Below are positions 54,474-63,802 of a DNA stretch of 64,000 nt, one piece after another. The stretch spans positions 1,438,001 to 1,502,000 of the forward strand of contig NZ_CP043499.1 in assembly GCF_009498215.1 (NCBI RefSeq), read 5' to 3'. The notes beneath the pieces are model-generated. The model made no database searches, was not told the DNA's origin, and was given only the letters and a program-made list of their open reading frames with translations. This DNA comes from Rhizobium grahamii. Its GTDB lineage: Bacteria > Pseudomonadota > Alphaproteobacteria > Rhizobiales > Rhizobiaceae. The position numbers and the translations under genes are program-made. Positions within the stretch are counted from its first letter, which is position 1. Each line of letters starts with the position of its first letter.

Positions 54474-55788
54474 TGATGTGATCCTTGGCCAGACCGCGGC
54501 GCGCGAATACATTGCGCGTATCGACGATCATCGGTGCGTTCGAAGCGAGCAATGGGTAGTCGACAGCATCGTGATCGGTCGCGATCAGGACCGCATCGTA
54601 CCCACTGATGACGTCGGCGCTCAGCGGAACGGACTTGCGGCCCTTGAGGGCTTGATACTCGCGCGTAGGCGGGATCTCGGCCACATGGGGATCGTGAAAA
54701 TCGGCGTGACCGCCGCGCTCCTCGATCACCTCGATGAGCCGCAACGACGGGCTCTCGCGTATGTCGGCCACGTTCTTCTTGTAGGCCAGGCCAACAATCA
54801 GCACGCGCGATCGGCTGAGCGCCTTGCCGGCGCGAATGTCGAGCGCCTCGGCGAGCTTTCCGACGACATAGCGCGGCATGGCCGAATTGATCTCACCGGC
54901 AAGCTCGATGAAGCGCGTCGGCAGTTCGTACTCGCGGGATTTCCAGGTCAGGTAGAAGGGGTCGATCGGGATGCAATGGCCACCGAGGCCCGGACCCGGA
55001 TAGAAGGGCATATAGCCAAACGGCTTGGTCTTCGCCGCGTCGATTACTTCCCATACGTCGATCCCCATCGCGGCGTAGACGGTCTTCAATTCGTTGACCA
55101 GCGCGATATTGACCGAGCGGAAGATATTTTCCGTAAGCTTGACCGCCTCTGCCGTGGCATTCGAGGAGACTGGCACCACCGTTTTGACCGCCGCGCCATA
55201 GAATTCCGTCATCAGCGCCAGAGCATCTTGGCCGTCACCGGCGACGACTTTTGGAATCGTGGCTGTGTTGAAGTGATGATTGCCTGGATCTTCCCGCTCC
55301 GGTGAAAAGCCAATGAAGAAATCGGTTCCGGACTTCAAGCCCGTCTTCTCAAGGATAACCTTGACGACATCATCAGTGGTGCCCGGATAGGTCGTCGATT
55401 CAAGAACAACAAGCTGGCCACCGCGTAGATGCGCCGCTATTTCGCGGGACGTGGCCTCGACAAAGGAAAGATCGGGGTCCCGATGCTTCGTCAACGGTGT
55501 TGGAACACAGATGATGATGACATCGCACGACGCGAGGCCGGCGAAATCGGTCGTCGCGGAGAACCGTGCGGCATCGATTTGTTTTGCAAGATCGTCGCTG
55601 GAGACCGCGTCTATGTAGGAGCGGCGCGCGTCGATCGCCACGATCTTGCCCGGGTCGACGTCAAACCCGGTTACCGGAAAGCCGCTACGCGCAATCGCCA
55701 TGGCCAGCGGCAGCCCGACATAGCCGAGGCCGATGACGCCGGCACGCGCCTCGCGAGTTTCGATCTTGCGGAAAAGAGCGTCGAACAT
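54463..55788 (-). CDS. Nucleotide-sugar dehydrogenase (WbpA/TviB-like)
   Basis: A 441-residue UDP-sugar 6-dehydrogenase. The NAD motif is GVIGLGYVGLPLAMAIA, the central domain contains STTYPGTTDDVV and FSPEREDPGN, and the catalytic Cys272 lies in GGHCIPIDPFYL. This version of the motif is typical of enzymes that oxidise UDP-GlcNAc or related N-acetyl sugars to uronic acids for O-antigen or capsule, rather than plain UDP-glucose dehydrogenase. The Met at MFDALFRKIE is the natural start; the frame is open upstream to 56016. Confidence 0.9.
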   Translation of the reverse strand: MFDALFRKIETREARAGVIGLGYVGLPLAMAIARSGFPVTGFDVDPGKIVAIDARRSYIDAVSSDDLAKQIDAARFSATTDFAGLASCDVIIICVPTPLTKHRDPDLSFVEATSREIAAHLRGGQLVVLESTTYPGTTDDVVKVILEKTGLKSGTDFFIGFSPEREDPGNHHFNTATIPKVVAGDGQDALALMTEFYGAAVKTVVPVSSNATAEAVKLTENIFRSVNIALVNELKTVYAAMGIDVWEVIDAAKTKPFGYMPFYPGPGLGGHCIPIDPFYLTWKSREYELPTRFIELAGEINSAMPRYVVGKLAEALDIRAGKALSRSRVLIVGLAYKKNVADIRESPSLRLIEVIEERGGHADFHDPHVAEIPPTREYQALKGRKSVPLSADVISGYDAVLIATDHDAVDYPLLASNAPMIVDTRNVFARRGLAKDHIIKA

Positions 55789-56229
55789 GGGGGAACTGGC
55801 CAAGGCAGGTCTCGTATCAAAATAGTCAGATGCCTCTGACTTAATGTAAGACGATTGGGATTGAAACCCGGCCGGCCCGGTTATTGTTGCGCACGCGAAT
55901 TCGATCGACGCCCCGCCGTAGGTTAATCGGAAACACAACCCAAAGGTGGTGTAACTGAAAAGTCGCAAATGCCTAACGAGATGGCAGCGCTGGCTCAGAA
56001 AATATGCACGCCCCATTGTTTTGCCTGGTGCGCACGCCTATCTACCTGAGACAACGAACCACCAGAAAGGACTGCCCGCCGAGCCCGCATATCAAGGGTT
56101 TGAGGGTGCCGCAGCCGGGTTCTCCGGCGCATTGTTGACACAATAATATCACGCGTCCATCTTCTCCGCTCACCTGCGCACATTGTTGCTGCAGGATGCA
56201 TCGGCGACTTTCGAGGAGTGGCGTGCCTT
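55789..56229. other. Intergenic region without a recognisable gene
   Basis: A divergent spacer between the dehydrogenase and the third cyclase. It contains no convincing gene. A TTGACA-like hexamer near 56135 could belong to the cyclase promoter. Confidence 0.4.
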
Positions 56230-57486
56230 ATGAGGATACTACCAGGAATGGGCGCAGTCGACTTCCGGGTCTCATCTATTTTGCTGGACCGCGTCGCAGA
56301 GTGGCTAACGAACTCCTCGTTGGCCGGCGACGATCTCGAAAACATCGTTCGCGGTTTTTGCGAGCGCATTGCAGCCGCCGGGCTTCCGATCGCGCGGGTG
56401 CATCTTACCTTTTCGATGCTCCATCCGCTCTATGATGCGCTGAGCTTCACCTGGCGGCGCGCTAGCGGCGTGACCATCGAGGGCTATCGCCACACGGCCG
56501 GCCAGAAGCCTGACCGCTTTCTGCAGAGCCCGTACTACTACCTGCTCGACAACAACCTTCAGCATATCAGGCGCCGCATTCCCGCCGAGGGTCCCGCCGA
56601 ATTTCCGGTTTTCGCCGACCTTCGCCAAGAGAACATCACCGACTATCTCGCATTCGTTCAGCCCTTCGGCGACGGGTCCGTGCAGGGCATGATGGGCTCC
56701 TGGTCGACAGATAGCCATTCCGGCTTCTCAGACGACATGATCGAAGCGCTTCTGCGGATGCAGAACCACCTGGCGGTGGCTGCAAAGATGGCGGTTCTCG
56801 GCAAACTCGCCAACAACATGTTGACCACCTATCTCGGTGGCGACGCCGGCAAGCGCGTGCTGAACGGACAGATCCGGCGCGGCGACGGCGAAACGATCCG
56901 CGCAGCACTTGTCATGGGCGACATGCGGCAATCGACCATGTATGCCGAGAAGGAAGGGCGCCAGACCTACATCGATACGCTCAACCAGTTCTTCGACGCG
57001 ATTGCCGCGCCCTTCAATCGAAACGGCGGTGAGATCCTGAGCTTCATCGGGGATGGTTTCCTGGCGGTCTATCCGTGCGGGCGCCACAAGGATCCTTCAA
57101 AGATTGCCTGTCAGGCAGCGCTTTCGGCCGTTCACCAGGCACAATCGCGCGTTGCCGAGCTCAATGCCGAGCGGCAGGAGAAGGGCCTCAGCAAGATTTC
57201 GTACGGGATCGGGCTGCACGTTGGCAACGTGATGTTCGGCAATGTCGGACTTAAGGACAGGCTGACCTTCTCGGCCTTCGGTTCGGCCGTGAACGAAGTA
57301 CAGCGCCTGCAGGCACTCACCAAGAAGTACAACAACGAGGTCGTCGCCAGCCAGGCGTTTGCCGGTTATTGCGGCGGCGAGTGGACGACGCTCGGTGAGG
57401 AAAAGCTTCGGGAGTCCGCCAGAAGATCACGGTCTTGCGTCCGCGCGCGCCCGCGCCGTTGCTTGAAACCGAGGAAAGCTACGTAG
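56230..57486 (+). CDS. Class III nucleotide cyclase, C-terminus frameshifted
   Basis: The N-terminal 180 residues are an unassigned sensor-like region; the cyclase domain spans about 220-390. Metal-binding Asp231 (VMGDMRQST) and Asp275 (SFIGDGF), Asn355 and Arg359 are present. The adenine-selecting Lys is replaced by Ser271, so the substrate may not be ATP. After Arg394 the printed frame turns into Arg/Ser/Cys-rich nonsense. Restoring one G in the run at 57410-57412 instead gives VRQKITVLRPRAPAPL and an end at 57590, for a protein of about 453 residues. GAGGAG lies upstream of the chosen ATG; a GTG at 56218 is an alternative. Confidence 0.83.
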   Translation: MRILPGMGAVDFRVSSILLDRVAEWLTNSSLAGDDLENIVRGFCERIAAAGLPIARVHLTFSMLHPLYDALSFTWRRASGVTIEGYRHTAGQKPDRFLQSPYYYLLDNNLQHIRRRIPAEGPAEFPVFADLRQENITDYLAFVQPFGDGSVQGMMGSWSTDSHSGFSDDMIEALLRMQNHLAVAAKMAVLGKLANNMLTTYLGGDAGKRVLNGQIRRGDGETIRAALVMGDMRQSTMYAEKEGRQTYIDTLNQFFDAIAAPFNRNGGEILSFIGDGFLAVYPCGRHKDPSKIACQAALSAVHQAQSRVAELNAERQEKGLSKISYGIGLHVGNVMFGNVGLKDRLTFSAFGSAVNEVQRLQALTKKYNNEVVASQAFAGYCGGEWTTLGEEKLRESARRSRSCVRARPRRCLKPRKAT

Positions 57487-57739
57487 AAGCGCCGCAGACG
57501 GCTCTTTCCGAAGCAGAACAGGTCATTCTCCTGCATAGGGACGCCCGCAAGCAGGCGCAATCGCCTGTGCCCGAGAAGTTCATCCAATAGCCAGCCTCGC
57601 TGCCGGGTAGTTGTTTCACCGTTCGCGCAGCAGGCCCATATCACCCGATTTTTCGCTGTCCGTCATCAACTGGACACCCTGATTGCGGTACGCTAGTGTG
57701 CCTCAACGGGAACGAAGAAAACTGGGGAATTTCATTGGT

Positions 57740-59638
57740 ATGGCGTCCGCCTCCGATCTGCTGCGCATCGAGAACCTCGACGTCTCCTTCTCGGTTTTTG
57801 GCGACAGCCTGCGCGTCGTAAAAAACGCCAATCTTCGCATCCTGCCTGGCAAGGTCACGGCGCTGGTCGGCGAGTCCGGTTCCGGCAAGTCCGTCATCAG
57901 CCAAAGCATCATGGGCATTTTGCCCAATCCGGCCAAAGCACAGGGAAAAATCCTGTTCACCGATCCGCTGGACGGGAAGACGACCGACATTCTTCAGTAC
58001 TCCCGCGATAGCGTAGAAATGCGCGATCTGCGAGGGCGCCGCATGGCGACCATCTTCCAGGAACCGATGACGTCGCTTTCGCCAATTCACACGGTTGGCA
58101 ATCAGATCAGCGAAGCGCTGCTCATTCACACGTCGGCGGACAAGGTCGAGGCGCGGCAGAAGACCGAAGAGATGCTTGGGCTTGTTGGTTTTGCCAATCC
58201 GAAGCGCACCTTTGACATGTATCCGTTCGAACTGTCCGGCGGGATGCGCCAGCGCGCGATGATCGCGATGGCGCTGATCTGCAATCCAGCCCTGCTGATC
58301 GCCGATGAGCCCACGACCGCGCTCGACGTGACGATCCAGGCGCAGATCCTGGAACTCCTGCGCGATCTGCAGCACAAGCTCGGCATGGCGATGCTGCTGA
58401 TCACCCACGATCTCGGCGTCGTCGCCAACATGGCCGACGAAGTGGTGGTGATCTACCACGGCGAAATCATGGAAGCCGGGCCTGTCGACGCCATCTTCCG
58501 CAATCCGCAACATCCGTATCTGAAGGGGCTAATGGCCGCCGTCCCCCATTTCGACATGCGGGCGGGAGAACGGTTGAAGGCGCTGCGCGACGTGCCTGTT
58601 AATCTCGAATCCCTGATCGGAAAGAAGAAGAGTGCCGAGAGCACCGACGGATCAAAGGTCCTGCTGTCGGTGAACAACCTCTCCAAGACCTTCAAGGCGC
58701 GCAGCCGTGGTCTCTTCGGCACGCGCGAAGCAACCGCTTTCCGCGCTGTCGACGACGTCAGCTTCGATATTCGCCGCGGCGAATGCCTCGGACTTGTCGG
58801 GGAGTCCGGCTGCGGCAAGACCACGGTCAGCAAGATCCTGATGCGGGCGATCACCCCGGACAGCGGCTCCGTTGTGTTCGACGACGGCAAGGAAGTGATC
58901 GACGTCCTTTCGGTCAAAGGCGACGACCTGCAGGAATTGCGGACGAAGATCCAGATGGTTTTCCAGGATCCGGTTTCATCGCTCTCCCCGCGCATGACGG
59001 TGCGCAACATTCTGAGCGAGCCATTGGAAATCCACGATCGCGGCAACGGCGCCGAGCGAAACAGCAAGGTCGAAGCCCTGATGGGCGCCATCGGCCTCGA
59101 CAAGCGTTATCTCAATCGCTACCCGCACAGCTTCTCCGGCGGCCAACGCCAACGCATCGGGATAGCACGCGCGCTCGCGCTCGGTCCGAAACTGATCATT
59201 CTGGACGAGCCGGTCTCTGCGCTCGACGTCTCCGTTCAGGCCCAGATCCTCAATCTGCTGAAGGACCTGCAGAAGGAACTCGGGCTGACCTATCTCTTCA
59301 TTTCTCACAATCTCGCAGTGGTCGATTACATGGCGGATCGGATAGCGGTCATGTGCAAGGGGCGCATCGTCGAGATCGCTCCCCGCGAGATCATCCTGCG
59401 TGACCCCGTTCATCCCTATACCAAGTCGCTGCTGGCCGCCGTTCCCTTCCCCGATCTGGATCGGCCCCTCGATTTCGAGGCGCTGCGGAAGAACGGAGCG
59501 GCTGACAAGCAGAATTGGGGCATAACCTTCACCGCCGAGCATGACGACGCCTCCGAACTCGCCTACGCCGATCTCGGCAACGGACACCTGGTACGCGCCC
59601 GCAAGGGCGCCGATGCGAAGGAGCTTCGGTCATGGTAA
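57740..59638 (+). CDS. Oligopeptide-type ABC transporter, fused dual ATP-binding protein
   Basis: A 632-residue protein with two complete nucleotide-binding domains. The first has Walker A GESGSGKS (44-51), signature LSGGMRQR and Walker B LLIADEPTTALD. The second, from about residue 310, has GESGCGKTT, FSGGQRQR and LIILDEPVSALD. Fusions of the DppD/DppF type, as in GsiA, energise peptide or glutathione importers. The next gene overlaps its end by seven bases, so the four transporter genes form one operon. Confidence 0.92.
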   Translation: MASASDLLRIENLDVSFSVFGDSLRVVKNANLRILPGKVTALVGESGSGKSVISQSIMGILPNPAKAQGKILFTDPLDGKTTDILQYSRDSVEMRDLRGRRMATIFQEPMTSLSPIHTVGNQISEALLIHTSADKVEARQKTEEMLGLVGFANPKRTFDMYPFELSGGMRQRAMIAMALICNPALLIADEPTTALDVTIQAQILELLRDLQHKLGMAMLLITHDLGVVANMADEVVVIYHGEIMEAGPVDAIFRNPQHPYLKGLMAAVPHFDMRAGERLKALRDVPVNLESLIGKKKSAESTDGSKVLLSVNNLSKTFKARSRGLFGTREATAFRAVDDVSFDIRRGECLGLVGESGCGKTTVSKILMRAITPDSGSVVFDDGKEVIDVLSVKGDDLQELRTKIQMVFQDPVSSLSPRMTVRNILSEPLEIHDRGNGAERNSKVEALMGAIGLDKRYLNRYPHSFSGGQRQRIGIARALALGPKLIILDEPVSALDVSVQAQILNLLKDLQKELGLTYLFISHNLAVVDYMADRIAVMCKGRIVEIAPREIILRDPVHPYTKSLLAAVPFPDLDRPLDFEALRKNGAADKQNWGITFTAEHDDASELAYADLGNGHLVRARKGADAKELRSW

Positions 59639-61542
59639 CCCGGCGCAGCTTCCTTGGCGGCCTTGTTGGAGCAGCAATCGCCCCGTCGATTGCGAACGCC
59701 GCGGCCGACCGCGACATAGAACCGGAATTTCTCCGTGACTGGCTGCGAGCGGATCGTATCCCGCCGATGGTCGATCGGCTGCCGACACATCCACGCATCG
59801 TCAACATGAAGGAATCGGGCCGCCGCGCGGGAACCTATGGAGGTACCGTTCGCACCATCATCGGCAGCGCCAAAGACATCCGCTACATGACCATCTACGG
59901 CTATGCGCGGCTTGTCGGCTACGACACGAAGCTGCAGTTCCAGCCGGACATTCTCATGGGGTTCACCTCGGAGAACGATTCCGTCTTCACGTTCTATCTG
60001 CGCGAAGGGCATCGCTGGTCTGACGGATCCCCGTTCACGGCCGACGACTTCCGCTATTGGTGGGAAGACGTCATCCTCAACAGCGAGTTGACGCCAGGCG
60101 GCGGCGCGCTGGAATTACGCCCGCACGGGGAACTGCCGAAGTTCGAGATGTTGGATCAGACGACCGTCCGCTACACCTGGTCAAAGCCCAATCCAAACTT
60201 CATGCCGGCGCTTGCCGGTCCATTGCCGCTCGTCATCTTCGGGCCTGGCAAGTATCTGAAGCAGTTCCACAAGAAGTATCAGGACGACTTCCGCCTATCG
60301 GCACTGATGAAGGAAAACCGGGTCAAGAAATGGGCCGATCTCCACATCAAGATGTCGCGTGCCTCGCGACCCGAAAATCCAGATCTGCCGATGCTCGATC
60401 CATGGGTGAACACGACGCGCCCGCCTGCCGAACAGTTTGTTTTCGTGCGCAACCCGTTCTTCCACCGGGTCGACGAAAACGGCGTGCAGCTTCCCTATAT
60501 CGACAAGTTCATTCTCAATGTCAGCTCGTCATCGATCATCGCCGCCAAGGCGGGCGCCGGTGAATCAGATCTTCAGGCGACGGGGATCGACTTCAACGAC
60601 TACACCTTCCTGAAGGATGCGGAAAAGCGCTTCCCCGTGAAGGTCAACCTTTGGAAACAGGCGCGCGGCTCCCGCGTGGCCCTGCTGCCGAACCTCAACT
60701 GCGCCGACGAAGTCTGGCGGAAGCTTTTCAGCGATGTTCGTTTTAGGCGCGCGCTCTCGCTTGCTGTCGATCGGCACGAAATCAACATGGTTGCCTTCTA
60801 CGGGCTTGGACGGGCGAGCGCCGACACGGTGCTACCGGAAAGCCCGCTCTACAAGCCAGAGTATGCCGACGCCTTCATCGCCCATGATCCGGACACGGCG
60901 AACAAGCTCCTCGACGAGATCGGTCTGGATAAGCGGGACGACGAGGGCTTTCGCCTATTGCCGGACGGCCGGCGCGCGGAGATCACGGTCGAAACGGCCG
61001 GCGAAAGCAATCTGGATACCGACGTGCTGGAATTGGTGCGCGATCACTGGAAGGTCATAGGCCTCGCGCTCTATACCCGCACGTCCCAACGCGACATCTT
61101 CCGAAATCGCGCCATGAGCGGCTCCATCATGATGTCGATCTGGTTCGGTATCGACAACGGTATTGCGACGGCCGACATGTCGCCCGGACAACTCGCGCCG
61201 ACGCTCGACGATCAACTGCAATGGCCGCTCTGGGGCATGAACTACCTTTCCGCCGGGCAGGCAGGCAAGGCACCCGATTTGCCCGAGGTCAAACAGCTGG
61301 TGGCCCTGCTCAATCAATGGGGCGAAACCACCATGTTCGAAGAGCGCGAGGCGATCTGGCATCAGATGTTGTCGCTCTATACCCAGCAGGTTTTCTCCAT
61401 CGGCCTGATCAACAGCACGCTGCAGCCGATCCTGAGATCGGCCAAGCTGCAGAACGTGCCTGAGCAAGCGCTGTACGGCTTCGACCCGACGTCATTCCTC
61501 GGCATCTACATGCCGGATTGCTTCTGGCTCGAGGAGGCATAG
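59632..61542 (+). CDS. ABC transporter substrate-binding protein (SBP_bac_5), Tat-exported
   Basis: A 636-residue extracytoplasmic binding protein of the peptide/nickel family (FYLREGHRWSDGSPFTADDFRYWWEDV is its core signature). The N-terminus, VTRRSFLGGLVGAAIAPSIANA, carries a twin-arginine motif, so it is probably exported folded. It is longer than DppA/OppA (about 530), resembling YejA-like or glycoconjugate-binding relatives. The ligand is unknown; nearby glycan genes make an oligosaccharide or modified peptide possible. Confidence 0.9.
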   Translation: MVTRRSFLGGLVGAAIAPSIANAAADRDIEPEFLRDWLRADRIPPMVDRLPTHPRIVNMKESGRRAGTYGGTVRTIIGSAKDIRYMTIYGYARLVGYDTKLQFQPDILMGFTSENDSVFTFYLREGHRWSDGSPFTADDFRYWWEDVILNSELTPGGGALELRPHGELPKFEMLDQTTVRYTWSKPNPNFMPALAGPLPLVIFGPGKYLKQFHKKYQDDFRLSALMKENRVKKWADLHIKMSRASRPENPDLPMLDPWVNTTRPPAEQFVFVRNPFFHRVDENGVQLPYIDKFILNVSSSSIIAAKAGAGESDLQATGIDFNDYTFLKDAEKRFPVKVNLWKQARGSRVALLPNLNCADEVWRKLFSDVRFRRALSLAVDRHEINMVAFYGLGRASADTVLPESPLYKPEYADAFIAHDPDTANKLLDEIGLDKRDDEGFRLLPDGRRAEITVETAGESNLDTDVLELVRDHWKVIGLALYTRTSQRDIFRNRAMSGSIMMSIWFGIDNGIATADMSPGQLAPTLDDQLQWPLWGMNYLSAGQAGKAPDLPEVKQLVALLNQWGETTMFEEREAIWHQMLSLYTQQVFSIGLINSTLQPILRSAKLQNVPEQALYGFDPTSFLGIYMPDCFWLEEA

Positions 61543-61545
61543 GCG

Positions 61546-62544
61546 ATGCTGAGATATATTCTCTGGCGCATCGCCGCCATGATCCCCACACTCTTCGTCA
61601 TCTCCGCGCTGGTCTTCACGATCATCGAATTGCCGCCCGGCGACTTTTTCGAAAGCCAGATTGCGGAACTGCGGGCGCAGGGCGAAAACGCCAACCTCCA
61701 GGAAATGGAGGAACTGCGGAAGCAGTACAACTTCGACAAACCCGCCGTATTCCGCTACTTCTACTGGGTCGGCGGAATGCTGCATGGCGACTTCGGCTAC
61801 TCGTTCGAATACCAGCTTCCGGTATCGGAGGTCGTCGGCGACCGCCTCTGGCTGACGATCCTCGTCTCTTTCTCCACCATCCTGCTGACCTGGCTGATCG
61901 CCTTCCCGATCGGCATCTATTCGGCAACGCACCAGTATAGCTGGGGCGATTACGGCCTGACGCTTTTCGGCCTGCTCGGGATCGCAATCCCGAACTTCAT
62001 GCTGGCGCTGATCCTGATGTATTTCGCCAACATCTGGTTTGGTGTTTCCATCGGACACCTGATGGACCAGAAATACCTCTCCGAACCAATGAGCTGGGAA
62101 AAGGCGCGCTCGATCCTCTCCCACCTGTGGATTCCGGTGATTATCGTGGGCACGGCGGGGACTGCCGGCATGATCCGGCGCCTGCGCGCCAACCTGCTGG
62201 ACGAGATGCAGAAGCAGTATGTCGTCACCGCCCGCGCGAAGGGTCTCCATCCGCTGCGCGCGCTGGTGAAGTATCCGCTGCGCATGGCGCTGAACTTCTT
62301 CGTCGCCGATATCGGATCGATTCTTCCCTCGATCATTTCCGGAGCGGAAATCGTCGCGATCGTTCTGTCGCTGGAAACAACGGGACCGATGCTCATCAAG
62401 GCGTTGCAAAGCCAGGACATGTATCTTGCCGGGTCTTTCCTGATGTTCCTCGCCTTCCTGAACGTCATCGGTGTTCTGGTCTCCGACATCGCGCTCGGCT
62501 TTCTTGATCCCCGCATACGCCTGCAAGGCAGGAGCACCAAATAA
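61546..62544 (+). CDS. ABC transporter permease, DppB/OppB type
   Basis: A 332-residue permease with six helices. It has the typical start (MLRYILWRIAAMIPTLFVISALVFTIIELPPGDF) and the ATPase-contact loop (VVTARAKGLHPLRALVKYPLRMALN). It begins four bases after the binding-protein stop and ends overlapping the second permease by one base. Confidence 0.92.
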   Translation: MLRYILWRIAAMIPTLFVISALVFTIIELPPGDFFESQIAELRAQGENANLQEMEELRKQYNFDKPAVFRYFYWVGGMLHGDFGYSFEYQLPVSEVVGDRLWLTILVSFSTILLTWLIAFPIGIYSATHQYSWGDYGLTLFGLLGIAIPNFMLALILMYFANIWFGVSIGHLMDQKYLSEPMSWEKARSILSHLWIPVIIVGTAGTAGMIRRLRANLLDEMQKQYVVTARAKGLHPLRALVKYPLRMALNFFVADIGSILPSIISGAEIVAIVLSLETTGPMLIKALQSQDMYLAGSFLMFLAFLNVIGVLVSDIALGFLDPRIRLQGRSTK

Positions 62545-63716
62545 TGTCGCCCTTGCCACCTCCAGGCGCGCCGCTGCAGCACTATGTCTCGACCGCGCCC
62601 TTCGATCCGTTAGCGACCGAAGGGATGACGGCAGCGCAATCGCGCATCCACCTCGCTTCCCAGAAGCAGCTGATGTGGTGGAAGTTCAAGCAGCACCGCC
62701 TCGCCCTTATATCAGGCGTGTTCCTGCTCGCCGTCTACCTGATGATCTTTGTCGTCGAATTCCTGGCGCCCTACGGGCTGCATACCAGGAATGTCGACTT
62801 TATCCATTCGCCGCCGCAGCGGGTGCACCTGTTCCACGAAGGCTCCTTCGTCGGTCCATTCGTCTACGGGCGGAGCATGTCGCTCGATATCGATACGCTG
62901 CGCCGCAATTACACAGACCGCCCGAGCGACGTTCAGCCTATCCGCTTTTTCTGCCGCGGAGATCCCTATCAGTTCTGGGGCGTGATCAAATCGGACCTGC
63001 ATCTCGTCTGCCCCGCGATCGGTGGCCAGATGTATCTGCTGGGCACGGACCGGCTCGGACGGGACGTCTTGTCACGCATCCTTTATGGGGCGCGCATATC
63101 ATTGACCATCGGGTTGATCGGCATAGCCATCAGCTTCTGCCTTGGCATCGTGATCGGTGGTCTGGCGGGCTACTGGGGTGGTCCCTTCGATCTGATCGTA
63201 CAGCGACTTATCGAGATCTTGCAGTCGCTGCCGAGTCTGCCGCTCTGGATGGCGCTGGCCGCGATCATGCCGGTGACGTGGAGTCCGATCGTGATCTATT
63301 TTGGCATCACCGTCATTCTCGGCATCATCGACTGGACCGGCCTTGCGCGTGCCGTGCGATCGAAGCTCCTTGCCCTGCGTGAGGAGGATTATGTTCAGGC
63401 GGCACAGCTGATGGGCGCGAGCACCCCTCGCGTCATCGGCAGACATCTGGTGCCGGGTTTCATGTCGCACCTGATCGCATCGGCGACGATCTCGATCCCG
63501 GGCATGATCCTCGGCGAGACTGCGCTGAGCTTTCTTGGTCTCGGGCTTCGCCCGCCGATTACAAGCTGGGGCATCCTGCTGACAGAGGCGAAAAGCGTAA
63601 GCGTTATCGCCTTCTATCCATGGTTGCTTTTTCCGATTATACCGGTCGTGTTGGTGATTTTGGCGTTCAACTTTCTGGGAGACGGCTTGCGTGACGCGGC
63701 GGATCCCTACAAATAG
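62544..63716 (+). CDS. ABC transporter permease, DppC/OppC type with long periplasmic insertion
   Basis: A 390-residue permease, about 90 longer than DppC. The conserved core is normal (LGTDRLGRDVLSRILYGARISL, EDYVQAAQLMGASTPRVIGRHLVPG). The extra length is a polar region between helix 1 and helix 2 (about residues 75-150), facing the periplasm. It may help dock the oversized binding protein. Confidence 0.9.
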   Translation: MSPLPPPGAPLQHYVSTAPFDPLATEGMTAAQSRIHLASQKQLMWWKFKQHRLALISGVFLLAVYLMIFVVEFLAPYGLHTRNVDFIHSPPQRVHLFHEGSFVGPFVYGRSMSLDIDTLRRNYTDRPSDVQPIRFFCRGDPYQFWGVIKSDLHLVCPAIGGQMYLLGTDRLGRDVLSRILYGARISLTIGLIGIAISFCLGIVIGGLAGYWGGPFDLIVQRLIEILQSLPSLPLWMALAAIMPVTWSPIVIYFGITVILGIIDWTGLARAVRSKLLALREEDYVQAAQLMGASTPRVIGRHLVPGFMSHLIASATISIPGMILGETALSFLGLGLRPPITSWGILLTEAKSVSVIAFYPWLLFPIIPVVLVILAFNFLGDGLRDAADPYK

Positions 63717-63802
63717 CGGCGACCGGATGGAGTCATATGCTCCCTCCTACCGCCCGCAGAAAGCGGCGGTGCTCGCTGATGTATAGCCCGGAAGGAATGC
63801 CT

